From Desulfoluna butyratoxydans (lineage in GTDB: Bacteria; Desulfobacterota; Desulfobacteria; Desulfobacterales; Desulfolunaceae): DNA of 64,000 nucleotides. The notes under the pieces were generated by a model, which was not told the DNA's origin, did no database searches, and saw only the letters and a list, made by a program, of their open reading frames with translations. The position numbers were made by a program, and so were the translations under genes. Shown piece after piece: positions 1 to 8,413 of this stretch (the first letter of the stretch is position 1; each line of letters starts with the position of its first letter). The stretch lies in NCBI RefSeq assembly GCF_900699765.1, contig NZ_CAADHO010000001.1, positions 248,001 through 312,000 on the forward strand. Reading direction: 5' to 3'.

Positions 1-38
1 AGCCGCATAAGCTTTCGCGCATAAAGAGACAACACATA

Positions 39-77
39 GGGCCCCATGGGAATCATTCCCATGGGGCCCTTTTTTTT
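39..77 (+). terminator. Rho-independent terminator
   Basis: A perfect 14-bp inverted repeat (39-52 with 56-69) closes a 3-nt loop and is followed by eight T residues (70-77). The T tract is only on the plus strand, so it should end a plus-strand transcript whose gene lies to the left of the window. Confidence 0.9.
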
Positions 78-150
78 GGACACTCATTCTCAACCAGCCC
101 CGGCTGCCGCCTGTAAAGACCCCACGGCCCACCGGGGCACCATGGGACCG

Positions 151-1671
151 TTACAGGCTTGATGACTCAACCAGTTCAGGATCTCCGGGCTTCCAGGTTT
201 TGTCGTAAAACGACTCCAGGGGGCCATAGAGACGCAAAATCGTGTTCCACCCCTTGCCCGGTACGGTCTGGATCCAGTTATTCTCCTGGCCTTTGGGCGG
301 CTTCGGGCTGAAGTAGATATCGTATGATCCGTCCTTGCGCTGCTTCAGGCCCTTCCGAAGGTTGTCGATGCCGGGAAAACGTTGATCGGTCTGAAGCATG
401 GAGCGGGTCTGGTTGTCATAGAGGGTGAAGGACCAGAAGTTCTTGGCCGGTACGTCTTTGGGAAGGTTGATCTTGTATGTCTTGCTTCCGTCAAGGGCGT
501 TGCCGTCCTTGTCGCGATAGGCAATGGCGTACTGCGAGCCCTTGCCCACATTCCTTTTTGCCATGGCAGGGGTGATCCCCGTGGCATAAAAATGCATGTA
601 GACCCGGGAGTCCAGCAACCGGGCACCATCCAAAAGAAAATCGTAGCGTCCCTTGATAAAGGGGTTTGTCCAGACACGCTCTCCCGGATAAAGGTAATGA
701 CGTTGATCCCGAGGCACGGCCGTAAGGGCCCGCGCCGTCACCGAACCGATCTTGGCGGCATCGGTGAGAATGTTCTTCATGCGCTCGTCCGGTGCGAACT
801 CTTTTCCCTTTTCAATGCCGATGGAGGCCAGGAGCCCACGGATTTCAGGGTCAAGCCCTTGCACGGGTTCGGCCTGAATCTGAGCGTCGATCTCCTCCCA
901 GAAATGAAAATCCATGCTGTGGATGGTGTTATGATAGGTACCGGATACATTCACGAATGCCATCTCCGGAGGGTTGTCCTTTTTTGAAAGGGGATAGATC
1001 CGAAACACCTTTCTGGTTGCATCCACAGCCGGTTTGGGCGAACCGTCCACCTGAAACCCCCGCCATATCACCCAATGCCCGTATGTGTCTGTCCGTACCA
1101 CATGATACCCGTTCGGCACATCATCCCTGTAACCGGGCGGTACGATGAGCAGTTTTCCGCCCTCACCCTTGTCCGGGCCCGCGTTGCCGAAATCCACGAC
1201 ATAGTGAAACCAGGCATCGTTAATGAACCCCAGCACATTGGGTGGTGTCTCAATGACCATGGGCTCCTCGCCAAGCTCCATCCAGGCCGCCATGTAGACC
1301 GACACGGTGTTCGGGGTCAGCCAGAGCGCCTTGGAATCCATGAGGTCCTCGAAGAGAAGAGCCGTGCTGTTTGCCGGTCCGAATGCCAGAAGCCCCTTTT
1401 CCATGGCATACATCGAGGCAATGGGAATGGTGGCCAGAAAGGCCTGGGTTGCACGCTGGAGATCAAGCTGGTCGTAGACCTTTTGGATCGTGGGCGCATC
1501 GGGAACCCCATCAAAACCGGTGAGCACCCCGATGGAGGTCTCCAGCTTGTCCGGCGTGGAAATGCCTGCGGGCACCTCGGTGGTCATCTTCATGGCAGCC
1601 TGCCCGTCCGAGGGCAGCCCAACCATGGTACAAAAAAACAACAAGGCGAAAACCGGCAACTTCGTGCTCAT
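151..1671 (-). CDS. Exported DUF1254/DUF1214 domain protein
   Basis: The 506-residue product begins with a signal peptide (hydrophobic stretch at residues 6-18, likely cleavage near residue 25), so it is probably periplasmic or outer-membrane associated. The rest matches the two-part layout of the DUF1254 (about residues 70-200) plus DUF1214 (about 390-490) family, with typical stretches such as WFHYVVDFGNAGPD, LLIVPPGYRDDVP and NFWSFTLYDNQTRSMLQT. The biochemical role of this family is not established. The gene is monocistronic and divergent from the TetR gene. The roughly 420 bp between them (1672-2093) hold a run of 14 G (1789-1802) and the TetR palindrome, so regulation by the TetR protein is possible but not shown. 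Confidence 0.85.
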   Translation of the reverse strand: MSTKLPVFALLFFCTMVGLPSDGQAAMKMTTEVPAGISTPDKLETSIGVLTGFDGVPDAPTIQKVYDQLDLQRATQAFLATIPIASMYAMEKGLLAFGPANSTALLFEDLMDSKALWLTPNTVSVYMAAWMELGEEPMVIETPPNVLGFINDAWFHYVVDFGNAGPDKGEGGKLLIVPPGYRDDVPNGYHVVRTDTYGHWVIWRGFQVDGSPKPAVDATRKVFRIYPLSKKDNPPEMAFVNVSGTYHNTIHSMDFHFWEEIDAQIQAEPVQGLDPEIRGLLASIGIEKGKEFAPDERMKNILTDAAKIGSVTARALTAVPRDQRHYLYPGERVWTNPFIKGRYDFLLDGARLLDSRVYMHFYATGITPAMAKRNVGKGSQYAIAYRDKDGNALDGSKTYKINLPKDVPAKNFWSFTLYDNQTRSMLQTDQRFPGIDNLRKGLKQRKDGSYDIYFSPKPPKGQENNWIQTVPGKGWNTILRLYGPLESFYDKTWKPGDPELVESSSL

Positions 1672-1788
1672 GACGTTTCTCCTTGATTCATGGGGTTATG
1701 GGTCGTTTTTTCCTTTCCCGTCGCCCTTGGGAACACGGTCATACCAGTGAGATTAAGCATGGTAAGGCGAGGTTGTGACGGGCGGCAT

Positions 1789-1802
1789 GGGGGGGGGGGG
1801 GG
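1789..1802. repeat. Homopolymeric G tract (G14)
   Basis: Fourteen consecutive G residues lie about 120 bp upstream of the DUF1254 gene start and about 290 bp upstream of the TetR gene. Such tracts are prone to slipped-strand length change. The rest of the 1672-2054 interval shows no other clear feature. Confidence 0.9.
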
Positions 1803-2054
1803 ACAAACCCAGAAGGGTTTATCATTAATTCAAGGCAGATACACTCAGCAAGTATCTCACAGGCACATTCACAGAGTCCAGCGCAATCTGTCCCTTCGTT
1901 CCAGGGAAACACTGGCCATAAAAAGGGTGGCCCCTGTTATGCGATGCTGTTTCCTGCCCCTCGGGTTTTCGGTATACTCATGGCTGCTCCCCCCCGCCTT
2001 ATTTCAAAAATACGCTTCACTTACCCTTGACTCTCAGCAAACCCCCATGCAAAC

Positions 2055-2073
2055 ATACCATACCGTATGGTAT
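2055..2073. promoter_or_regulatory. Palindromic TetR-type operator
   Basis: ATACCATAC-C-GTATGGTAT is a perfect 9-bp inverted repeat around one central base. It ends 20 bp upstream of the likely TTG start of the TetR gene, which suggests autoregulation. It also contains an in-frame ATG (2067) that would otherwise be taken as the start codon. Confidence 0.8.
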
Positions 2074-2093
2074 TTAATAAAAGGAGAGCGGCT

Positions 2094-2675
2094 TTGAGCA
2101 ACCCACAGGACAAAGAGAAGAAAAAGGCCAGGCGCAGCGCCGTTGAGTTGCTGGACGCCGGGCTTAACCTCCTTGCGGAGCACAGCATCCAGCAATTGAC
2201 CATTGATGCCCTCTGCAACACCCTGCATGTCACCAAGGGGTCATTTTATCACCATTTTAAAGGCCGAAACGACTACCTGGAGCGCATGCTGGAGCATTGG
2301 GTGGAAAACTGGACCGTCGAGAACATGCGGCTGGCAAACACCGCGGACAACGCTGTTGCGCGCTTCGATGCCATTGTGGAAAGCTCCAACAACCTGCCCC
2401 ATGGCCCTGAAACAAGCATTCGGGCATGGGCACAGCGGGATGCCATGGCCCTGCGATTTCTGGAGCGGGTCGATGCCATGCGGATGGAGTATCTCTTCGA
2501 CATCTTTTTGGAAGTCTCCGGTGATGCCAGGAGGGCGCGCCTCCTGTCCCGTATCGGGTATTCCCTTTTTGTGGGCACGCGCATGGTGGCGCCTGCCATT
2601 GCCGGAGACGAACGTGACGCACTCATCAATCTGGTGAAAAACGAACTGTATCGCCTGCCTGCACCCGGCACCTGA
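2094..2675 (+). CDS. TetR/AcrR family transcriptional regulator
   Basis: A 193-residue regulator with an N-terminal TetR helix-turn-helix: the stretch from IDALCNTLHVTKGSFYHHF is the classic recognition helix and following turn, with a divergent ligand-binding C-terminal region. I chose the TTG at 2094 because AAGGAG (2081-2086) stands 7 nt before it, whereas the in-frame ATG at 2067 lies inside the operator palindrome and has no ribosome binding site. The PPOX gene follows after only 14 bp, so the two are probably co-transcribed. The ligand is unknown. Confidence 0.88.
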   Translation: MSNPQDKEKKKARRSAVELLDAGLNLLAEHSIQQLTIDALCNTLHVTKGSFYHHFKGRNDYLERMLEHWVENWTVENMRLANTADNAVARFDAIVESSNNLPHGPETSIRAWAQRDAMALRFLERVDAMRMEYLFDIFLEVSGDARRARLLSRIGYSLFVGTRMVAPAIAGDERDALINLVKNELYRLPAPGT

Positions 2676-2689
2676 AAACGGAGGAAACC

Positions 2690-3160
2690 ATGAAACCTGA
2701 AATCCCCTGGTCGGACGTCGTATCCCTTTTCGGCAAAGTCACCCACACAGCCATCGCAACGGTGGACCCGGACGGCAGTCCCCGCGTCTCTCCCATCGGG
2801 TCCGTTCTTTTCACCGGAGAAAAGCAAGGGTACTACTTGGAAAAATTCCCTGACAGCATGAGACGCAACCTGGATCAGGATCCACGCATGAGCATCATGG
2901 CCGTGGCCCCGGGTTTCGCATTCTGGTTGGGCGCTTTGTGGAGGGGACGATTCAAAAGCCAGCCTGCCATACGCCTGGTCTGCGAAGCCGGAGTTCGTCG
3001 CCCGGCAACAGATGAAGAGCGCCGGGCCTGGCTTGATAAGGTTCGCCTGTTTCGGCGCCTCAAAGGGCATGACATCCTGTGGAAACACATGGGTGAGCTG
3101 CGGGAGTTTACGGTGATTCGTATCGAGCCTGTGGAGCTGGGAAAAATGAACCCAGCATAG
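2690..3160 (+). CDS. Pyridoxamine 5'-phosphate oxidase-fold (PPOX) family protein
   Basis: The 156-residue protein has the split-barrel flavin-binding pattern: an N-terminal segment with TAIATVDPDGSPRVSPIGSV, then a strand with YYLEKFPDSMRRNL, typical of general stress/PPOX-type flavoproteins. GGAGG stands just before the ATG. It follows the TetR gene by 14 bp and likely shares its promoter, so the regulator may control it. Substrate and cofactor (FMN, F420 or heme) cannot be read from the sequence. Its TAG stop codon forms part of the 4-bp duplication bounding the MITE-like element immediately downstream, so the element abuts the reading frame exactly. Confidence 0.8.
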   Translation: MKPEIPWSDVVSLFGKVTHTAIATVDPDGSPRVSPIGSVLFTGEKQGYYLEKFPDSMRRNLDQDPRMSIMAVAPGFAFWLGALWRGRFKSQPAIRLVCEAGVRRPATDEERRAWLDKVRLFRRLKGHDILWKHMGELREFTVIRIEPVELGKMNPA

Positions 3161-3374
3161 CCCGGATATTTCACGGGTCGAGTGCACCCATATTCAAAGC
3201 TCTGATAACGCAGAAGAGAAGTGCACTTGGCTCGCCCGAAGGGTGAGAAAATCAAACAGCAAACGTCGATTTACATTTTGCATTTTCAAAATAGCCAGCA
3301 TTTTCATTGTGTACACCTGAAATACTGGCAGTTTCCCTTTGACTGATTGTTTTCTCATGAAATATCCGGGATAG
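3157..3374. mobile_element. MITE-like non-coding element with terminal inverted repeats
   Basis: CCCGGATATTTCA (3161-3173) and its exact complement TGAAATATCCGGG (3358-3370) form 13-bp terminal inverted repeats around 184 bp without a plausible gene. ATAG directly flanks both ends (3157-3160 and 3371-3374), as expected of a 4-bp target-site duplication. No transposase is encoded, so it would need to be mobilised in trans. The parent insertion-sequence family was not identified. Confidence 0.7.
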
Positions 3375-3408
3375 GACAGAGACGCCGGGCCTCGGCAAAG
3401 CGTCCCTA

Positions 3409-3933
3409 TTACTTTGATGCATGGTTCACATAAATCAACTCATCCGTGTTGAAGCCGAGGGCCTTTGACGTTGATACAAACGCTTTGAGCACCTCCTCGT
3501 CAACCGTCGGGTGCCGAGAAAGCAGCCAGAGGTACGAGGTATCAGGGCCACAGACAAAGGCGTACCCATAGTTCTCTTTGTCCAGGTGAAAGATCACGTA
3601 GGAGCCGTAGAACGGCCCGAAAAACGAAACCTTCAAATACCCCTCGCTGGGCCTGCCCACCAAAAAAGCCTTGCCTTCGGCTTCTCGCCACTGGTTTTTA
3701 TCCGGCAGAAAACCACGGTTTTTCACATGGACACCGCCGTCCTCACGCATGGCATACTCTGCGGTGACCTGCTCCATTCCCCGCTCAAAGGAGTGGTCCA
3801 ACCGGGCAATCTCATACCATGTCCCCAGATACCTCTGGAGGTCAAATCCCTGGACAGGCTCCACCGGCTCAGGGACACCCAGGCATCCGGTCAGAGTAAG
3901 CAACAGAGCACACACCCAACCAAGCTTTTTCAT
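3409..3933 (-). CDS. Lipocalin family outer-membrane lipoprotein (Blc-like)
   Basis: A 174-residue bacterial lipocalin. The likely start at 3933 gives a lipoprotein signal peptide, with lysines, a hydrophobic core and the lipobox LTGC (Cys17). A longer in-frame extension to 4011 would destroy this and is rejected. AAGGAA precedes the chosen ATG. The mature part has the lipocalin signature YLGTWYEIARLDHSFERG, an internal FFGPFYGSYVIFHLD strand pair and a C-terminal YLWLLSRHP strand, matching the Blc group that binds lysophospholipids or fatty acids at the outer membrane. It is divergent from the AraC regulator gene and shares a 117-bp intergenic region with it. Confidence 0.9.
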   Translation of the reverse strand: MKKLGWVCALLLTLTGCLGVPEPVEPVQGFDLQRYLGTWYEIARLDHSFERGMEQVTAEYAMREDGGVHVKNRGFLPDKNQWREAEGKAFLVGRPSEGYLKVSFFGPFYGSYVIFHLDKENYGYAFVCGPDTSYLWLLSRHPTVDEEVLKAFVSTSKALGFNTDELIYVNHASK

Positions 3934-4016
3934 GTCGATTCCTTTCCCCTGAGGGTCCATGGATTGGCCTTGACAGATCCCTTTCACATGGCTAAACTCT
4001 GCTCCATTCAAAAAAA

Positions 4017-4044
4017 GTTAGTCTAATACAATTTAATTTGGCAG
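4017..4044 (+). promoter_or_regulatory. Candidate AraC-family binding site (copy 1)
   Basis: GTTAGTCT-N15-GGCAG occurs here, ending 6 bp before the AraC-gene start, and again with identical spacing at 5142-5169 upstream of the methyltransferase gene. The shared spaced motif suggests binding by the AraC regulator encoded between the two sites. Its closeness to the start codon would suit negative autoregulation. Confidence 0.45.
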
Positions 4045-4050
4045 CACACA

Positions 4051-5055
4051 ATGACACGCCGTAACACCCACATCTCCCTGTCCCCACCGGAACAACACCA
4101 TACCTCGGAAAAGGAACCGGCCCTTCCCGAAGGCATGACCCTTCAACGCGTTAAGTTACGCCGGGGCCTTGATCTCATCCTTGTGGAAGGAAAACCCCTT
4201 CAGCCCGGCTCCCTTACCATGGAGACCGGTGAGGTGCCCTTTGAATTTTCCTTTCATCTTTCCGGCCACACGCACTACACAGTCAACCATGATAAAGGAG
4301 AACTCTGTTTCACAGGGCATCCGGGCCTGGGAGTCGCCTCTGCCTTCCCACGCTCACAGGCCACCATGACATTTGCGGCAGACCTCCCCATTCGCATGGT
4401 GGCCCTTCACGTAACCCCCGCTTTTTTCCGAGACTACCTTGAAGCACCCGGGGAGACACCGGGGTACCCGGAATTTGACCAGGCCATGGATCAGGGTTCT
4501 TTTCCCCATTGTTTCAAAACCATCCCCGCAGACCCCGCCATGACCGTTGCCGCATCCCAACTCCTCCATTGCCCTTACAAAGGAGTGGGCAAAAAAATGT
4601 TCTACGAAAGCCGGGCCCTTGATCTCATTGCCATGCAACTTGACGCCTCGGCCCCCCCTTCCTTTGGCAAGGGGGCGGCACCGTTTACCCCCAAAGAACT
4701 CGACCGGATCCAAAAAGCCCGAACCCATCTGTCCCGCAACCTTGAAAACCCTCCCACCCTGGCAGAACTGGCCAAAACAGCCGGAATGAATCACACGAAG
4801 CTGAACCGCGGGTTCAAGGAGGTATACGGCACAACCGTGTTCGGATACCTGCGAAGGTACCGCTTGAACCGCAGCCGCACCCTCATCGAGTCCGGAGAGA
4901 TGAATCTCTGTGAAATTGCCTATGCCACAGGGTTCAGCAGTCCCAGCCACTTTGCCAAAGCGTTTCTCAACCATTTCGGCATCCAGCCCAGCCTTTACCT
5001 CAAGCAGGTCATGGCCCGACAGACCATCTCCCTTCCCCAAGGCCCCCAGCCATAA
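4051..5055 (+). CDS. AraC family transcriptional regulator (PchR-like)
   Basis: A 334-residue regulator. The C-terminal 100 residues are an AraC double helix-turn-helix: LAELAKTAGMNHTKLNRGFK is the first motif, and ICEIAYATGFSSPSHFAKAF-type residues (here with CEIAYATGFSSPSHFAKAF) the second. The N-terminal region resembles PchR-type regulators of siderophore uptake genes. The next genes are a methyltransferase and a TonB-dependent receptor on the same strand, 156 bp downstream, which supports a role in controlling uptake of a specific ligand. No convincing Shine-Dalgarno precedes 4051. The next in-frame ATG (4135) is poorly placed too, so the start is somewhat uncertain. Confidence 0.87.
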   Translation: MTRRNTHISLSPPEQHHTSEKEPALPEGMTLQRVKLRRGLDLILVEGKPLQPGSLTMETGEVPFEFSFHLSGHTHYTVNHDKGELCFTGHPGLGVASAFPRSQATMTFAADLPIRMVALHVTPAFFRDYLEAPGETPGYPEFDQAMDQGSFPHCFKTIPADPAMTVAASQLLHCPYKGVGKKMFYESRALDLIAMQLDASAPPSFGKGAAPFTPKELDRIQKARTHLSRNLENPPTLAELAKTAGMNHTKLNRGFKEVYGTTVFGYLRRYRLNRSRTLIESGEMNLCEIAYATGFSSPSHFAKAFLNHFGIQPSLYLKQVMARQTISLPQGPQP

Positions 5056-5141
5056 GGCCCCTGACTCTCCATCCCTCAACGCCCCATACATGATCGCGAA
5101 ATCCGACAAATTCAGCAAATGACACCATACGTTCCAGAGGT

Positions 5142-5169
5142 GTTAGTCTGCCCGCACTTTTTTCGGCAG
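5142..5169 (+). promoter_or_regulatory. Candidate AraC-family binding site (copy 2)
   Basis: Second copy of GTTAGTCT-N15-GGCAG, with the same 15-bp spacing as at 4017-4044, lying 43 bp upstream of the methyltransferase start. It would link the AraC regulator to the methyltransferase-receptor operon. Confidence 0.45.
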
Positions 5170-5211
5170 AATAAAACAAAATCTCTCTCGTATCATAATG
5201 AAAGGAATCAC

Positions 5212-6234
5212 ATGGAGTCTCTTCCACACACACATGTAAGCTATCGTCCCCTCTACAATCTTGCCATGGGTCCCCTTAAGGCAGCCTTCCTCAACATGGC
5301 CCTTGAGCTCTCTATCTTTGATCTGCTGAGTGCTCACGCATCACCGGAATCCGTTGCCCATCAGCTGAACACCCATCCCACCAACACCCGCAGGCTATTA
5401 GATGGCCTTACCATCCTGGAGCTCCTGGAGAAAAAAGAGGGGAGCTACCGAAACACCCCCTTGGCGAACACCTTTCTGGTCAGCCACTCGCCCCAGTTTA
5501 TCGGCCCCCTTCTCACACAGACACAAAACCCCGACATGAACCCCTTAGAAGCATTGAAGGCACTTGTCGCCAAAGGGCCGGAAGCCCACCCATCCCCCAT
5601 GGACATGACCGATGAAACCCTCTGGGCCGAAGAGGTCAAGGCGTCCTCCGGGTGGGTTTTGGGTGGTGTGGGAAGCAGGGTTGCAACCCGCATTGCCGGA
5701 CTGCCCGGCTTTGAGCACCTCAAAACCTTCATGGACATGGGGTGCGGCCACGGCGTCTTTGCCCTCTATCTCCTGGAGCAGAACCCGGGAATGTCCGGGG
5801 TACTCATGGACCGCAAGGGCGTCCTTGAAGCGGCAAAGCCCCTCATCGAATCATTTGACGCCCAGGACAGGATCTCTTATCGACCCGGGGATTATCTCAC
5901 CGACGACCTGGGTCGGGGCTACGATCTCATCTTCGCCAGTGCCACCCTGAACTTTGCCCGGGGACGCATGGACCACATGCTCTCGAAAATCCACCAGGCC
6001 CTGAACCCGGGCGGATATTTCGTCAGCTTTCAGGATGGTCTCACCCACGAGCAGACCCGGCCCGATACCATGCTCGGGGCCATTATTCCCTGCATGATGA
6101 TGGATCTGGATTACTGCTTCGACCAGGGAGAGATCGCCGATGCCGCCCTTCGGGCCGGTTTCCGCCATGTTCAATCCCAAACCATGGAAACCCCCATCGG
6201 CAAGATGGAACTTGATATTGCCCGAAAAGCGTAG
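5212..6234 (+). CDS. SAM-dependent O-methyltransferase-like protein
   Basis: The 340-residue protein has an N-terminal winged-helix dimerisation domain (residues about 10-90) and a C-terminal Rossmann methyltransferase domain with the SAM motif FMDMGCGHGVFALYLL, an acidic residue after the second strand (VLMDRKG) and NPGGYFVSFQD late in the fold. This is the layout of the hydroxyneurosporene/acetylserotonin O-methyltransferase group. The ATG at 5212 is chosen because AAAGGAA stands just upstream; the frame is open back to 5119. The receptor gene starts 15 bp downstream, so they form an operon. The substrate is unknown. Confidence 0.82.
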   Translation: MESLPHTHVSYRPLYNLAMGPLKAAFLNMALELSIFDLLSAHASPESVAHQLNTHPTNTRRLLDGLTILELLEKKEGSYRNTPLANTFLVSHSPQFIGPLLTQTQNPDMNPLEALKALVAKGPEAHPSPMDMTDETLWAEEVKASSGWVLGGVGSRVATRIAGLPGFEHLKTFMDMGCGHGVFALYLLEQNPGMSGVLMDRKGVLEAAKPLIESFDAQDRISYRPGDYLTDDLGRGYDLIFASATLNFARGRMDHMLSKIHQALNPGGYFVSFQDGLTHEQTRPDTMLGAIIPCMMMDLDYCFDQGEIADAALRAGFRHVQSQTMETPIGKMELDIARKA

Positions 6235-6249
6235 CCCAAGGAGACACAG

Positions 6250-8358
6250 ATGAAGCATTCTTTAAAATATGCCCTTCACGCCCTGGTGATCCTGGCTCTG
6301 ACCTGTCAGGCAGGAACGGTCATGGCCCGGGCCGAAAGTGGCGCTGAAGAAAAAACGCAGCTTGAAGCCATGGTGGTGACCGCCGAAAAGCGCCGGGAAA
6401 ACGTTCAGGATATTCCGGTCAGCATCACGGCCCTGTCTGAAAATGACATTCAAGACGCAGGCCTTTCCGACATCCAGGGAATGTCCCGGCTGGTCCCCAA
6501 CCTCTACATCGCCAACTGGGGAATCCGGGGTACCTCCTATGCCTTTATCCGGGGCATCGGATCGGTGAACAACGAGCCCGCCCTGGGGTTTTACGTGGAC
6601 GATGTGGGCTACATGGATGCCCGAAGCTTTGACACCCAGCTCTTTGACATTGAGCGCATCGAAGTGCTTCGTGGCCCCCAGGGGACCCTCTACGGACGCA
6701 ACTCCCTTGCCGGTGTCATCAACATCATCACCCGAAAGCCGGACAACGAAACCCACGCCGGCCTGGAATACACCCTGGGCAACTACAACCTGAATCGGGG
6801 TCATGCCTATCTGCGGACACCGCTGGTAAAAGATCGACTGTTTCTGGGGCTGAGCGCAGGGGGCGAGTCACGTGACGGTTACTTTGAAAACAGTTTTCTG
6901 GATAAGGATGTGGACAGCCGCAGGTCGCTCAACGGCAGGGGATTTCTTCGCTGGCTGCCCAGCGACACCCTGGATGTCTCCCTGGGTTTCAATGCGGAGC
7001 AGCTTCGGGACGGGGCCTTCCCCCTGGCCAAGCTCAAGGACCTTGACACGGACTCCTCCAAGGTGGCCTTTGACCGTGAGGGCAAGTACAACCGGGACAG
7101 CACCGCCACCCACCTGAAGGTGGCCTGGCAGCTGCCCTGGTTTGACCTCACGTCCGTCTCGGCGTATCGAGACTACGAGGACGAGGCATCAAACGATCAG
7201 GACTTCACGACCTACCCCATGATCACGTCCCATGAAACCATCGACGACAAGGAGTTCTCCCAGGAACTCCGACTGGCATCCAGGGATGAAGAAAACGCAC
7301 GTGTGAAATGGCTGGCTGGTTTTTACGGATACAAAAAAGACAAAGACCACCTGATGGCCCTCGATTTTGCCCCGGGCATGTACCCTGTCCCCGGACCTGT
7401 CCGTCGGCTCACGGACTCCAATGTCACCACAACGGGCACCGATCTCTTTGGCCAGGCCACACTCCGGGCAACAGAGCACCTTTCCGTCACGGCAGGCCTT
7501 CGGTATGACCACGAAAAAAGTAAAATAGACCACATCATGGATACCACCTCAGGTGGCACCACCCTGATGGACAGCAGCGTCGATGCGTCGGACACGCAGG
7601 ATGCATGGCTGCCAAAGCTGCAGCTTGATTACAGATGGACACCGGGTCTCATGACCTATGTCGGCGTATCAAAGGGCTATCGAAGCGGAGGGTTCAACAC
7701 CTCCCACCTTGACCCCAAAGACCTTACCTTTGACAGCGAGTTCAGCTGGAACTACGAGACCGGCGTCAAATCCAGCTGGTTTGATAACCGCTTCACCGTT
7801 AACGCGTCCCTTTTTTACATTGAGTTGAAGGATCAGCAGGTGGTCCAGCTCCTGCCCTCGGCCGACACGGTGATCCGAAATGTGGGAGAGTCACGAAGCA
7901 TGGGGGTTGAGGTGGAATCCAGTGCCCTGCTGGCCCCGGGCCTGACCCTGGACGCCGGATTCGGGTATACCGATGCCGAATTCAAGGACTACAAAGACAA
8001 TGTCTCCGGTGCCGACTATACGGGAAACGAAGCCATGATGGCCCCCTCGTACACCTACAACCTGGCCCTCACCTACAGACGCCCCATCAACCACACCTGG
8101 GACGCCTTTACGCGCTCTGAACTCAACGGCACCGGCTCCTTTTACTGGGACACCGCCAACACCATCAAAGAGGAGGACTATAAACTCGTCAACCTCAGCA
8201 TGGGCTTGGAAAGCGAACGGTACGACATTGTCTTCTGGGCGAAAAACCTTCTGGATACCGACTACCGCGTGGTAGCCTTTGAGTTTCCCGGGTCTGACCC
8301 CGTGGGGCAGTCCGGCGATCCCCTCACCGCAGGGGTCACCTTCAGGGCTCGATTTTAA
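6250..8358 (+). CDS. TonB-dependent outer-membrane receptor
   Basis: A 702-residue receptor with a signal peptide (cleavage near residue 28), a plug domain beginning with LEAMVVTAEKRRENVQDIPV and containing RIEVLRGPQGTLYGRNSLAG, and a beta-barrel whose last residue is Phe (FRARF), as expected for BAM-dependent assembly. It imports a ligand across the outer membrane using TonB-ExbBD energy. The ligand is not evident, but the sequence type (IPVSITAL, FIRGIGS) is that of the large iron-complex/organic ligand group. AAGGAG precedes the start. It is the second gene of the operon with the methyltransferase and lies close to a PchR-like regulator. Confidence 0.92.
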   Translation: MKHSLKYALHALVILALTCQAGTVMARAESGAEEKTQLEAMVVTAEKRRENVQDIPVSITALSENDIQDAGLSDIQGMSRLVPNLYIANWGIRGTSYAFIRGIGSVNNEPALGFYVDDVGYMDARSFDTQLFDIERIEVLRGPQGTLYGRNSLAGVINIITRKPDNETHAGLEYTLGNYNLNRGHAYLRTPLVKDRLFLGLSAGGESRDGYFENSFLDKDVDSRRSLNGRGFLRWLPSDTLDVSLGFNAEQLRDGAFPLAKLKDLDTDSSKVAFDREGKYNRDSTATHLKVAWQLPWFDLTSVSAYRDYEDEASNDQDFTTYPMITSHETIDDKEFSQELRLASRDEENARVKWLAGFYGYKKDKDHLMALDFAPGMYPVPGPVRRLTDSNVTTTGTDLFGQATLRATEHLSVTAGLRYDHEKSKIDHIMDTTSGGTTLMDSSVDASDTQDAWLPKLQLDYRWTPGLMTYVGVSKGYRSGGFNTSHLDPKDLTFDSEFSWNYETGVKSSWFDNRFTVNASLFYIELKDQQVVQLLPSADTVIRNVGESRSMGVEVESSALLAPGLTLDAGFGYTDAEFKDYKDNVSGADYTGNEAMMAPSYTYNLALTYRRPINHTWDAFTRSELNGTGSFYWDTANTIKEEDYKLVNLSMGLESERYDIVFWAKNLLDTDYRVVAFEFPGSDPVGQSGDPLTAGVTFRARF

Positions 8359-8369
8359 GCAGCGACCCG

Positions 8370-8400
8370 CCGCTTTCAAGGTGAGCCACCTTGAAAGCGG
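8370..8400. repeat. Long GC hairpin between convergent genes
   Basis: A perfect 14-bp inverted repeat (8370-8383 with 8387-8400) with loop AGC lies between the receptor and tdh stop codons. No T tract follows on either strand. Its arm CTTTCAAGGTG matches the hairpin found near the ends of the elements at 9491-9662 and 22063-22259, so it is probably related to that family. It may also act as a two-way transcript end. Confidence 0.6.
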
Positions 8401-8413
8401 GTTCACCCGGCGG

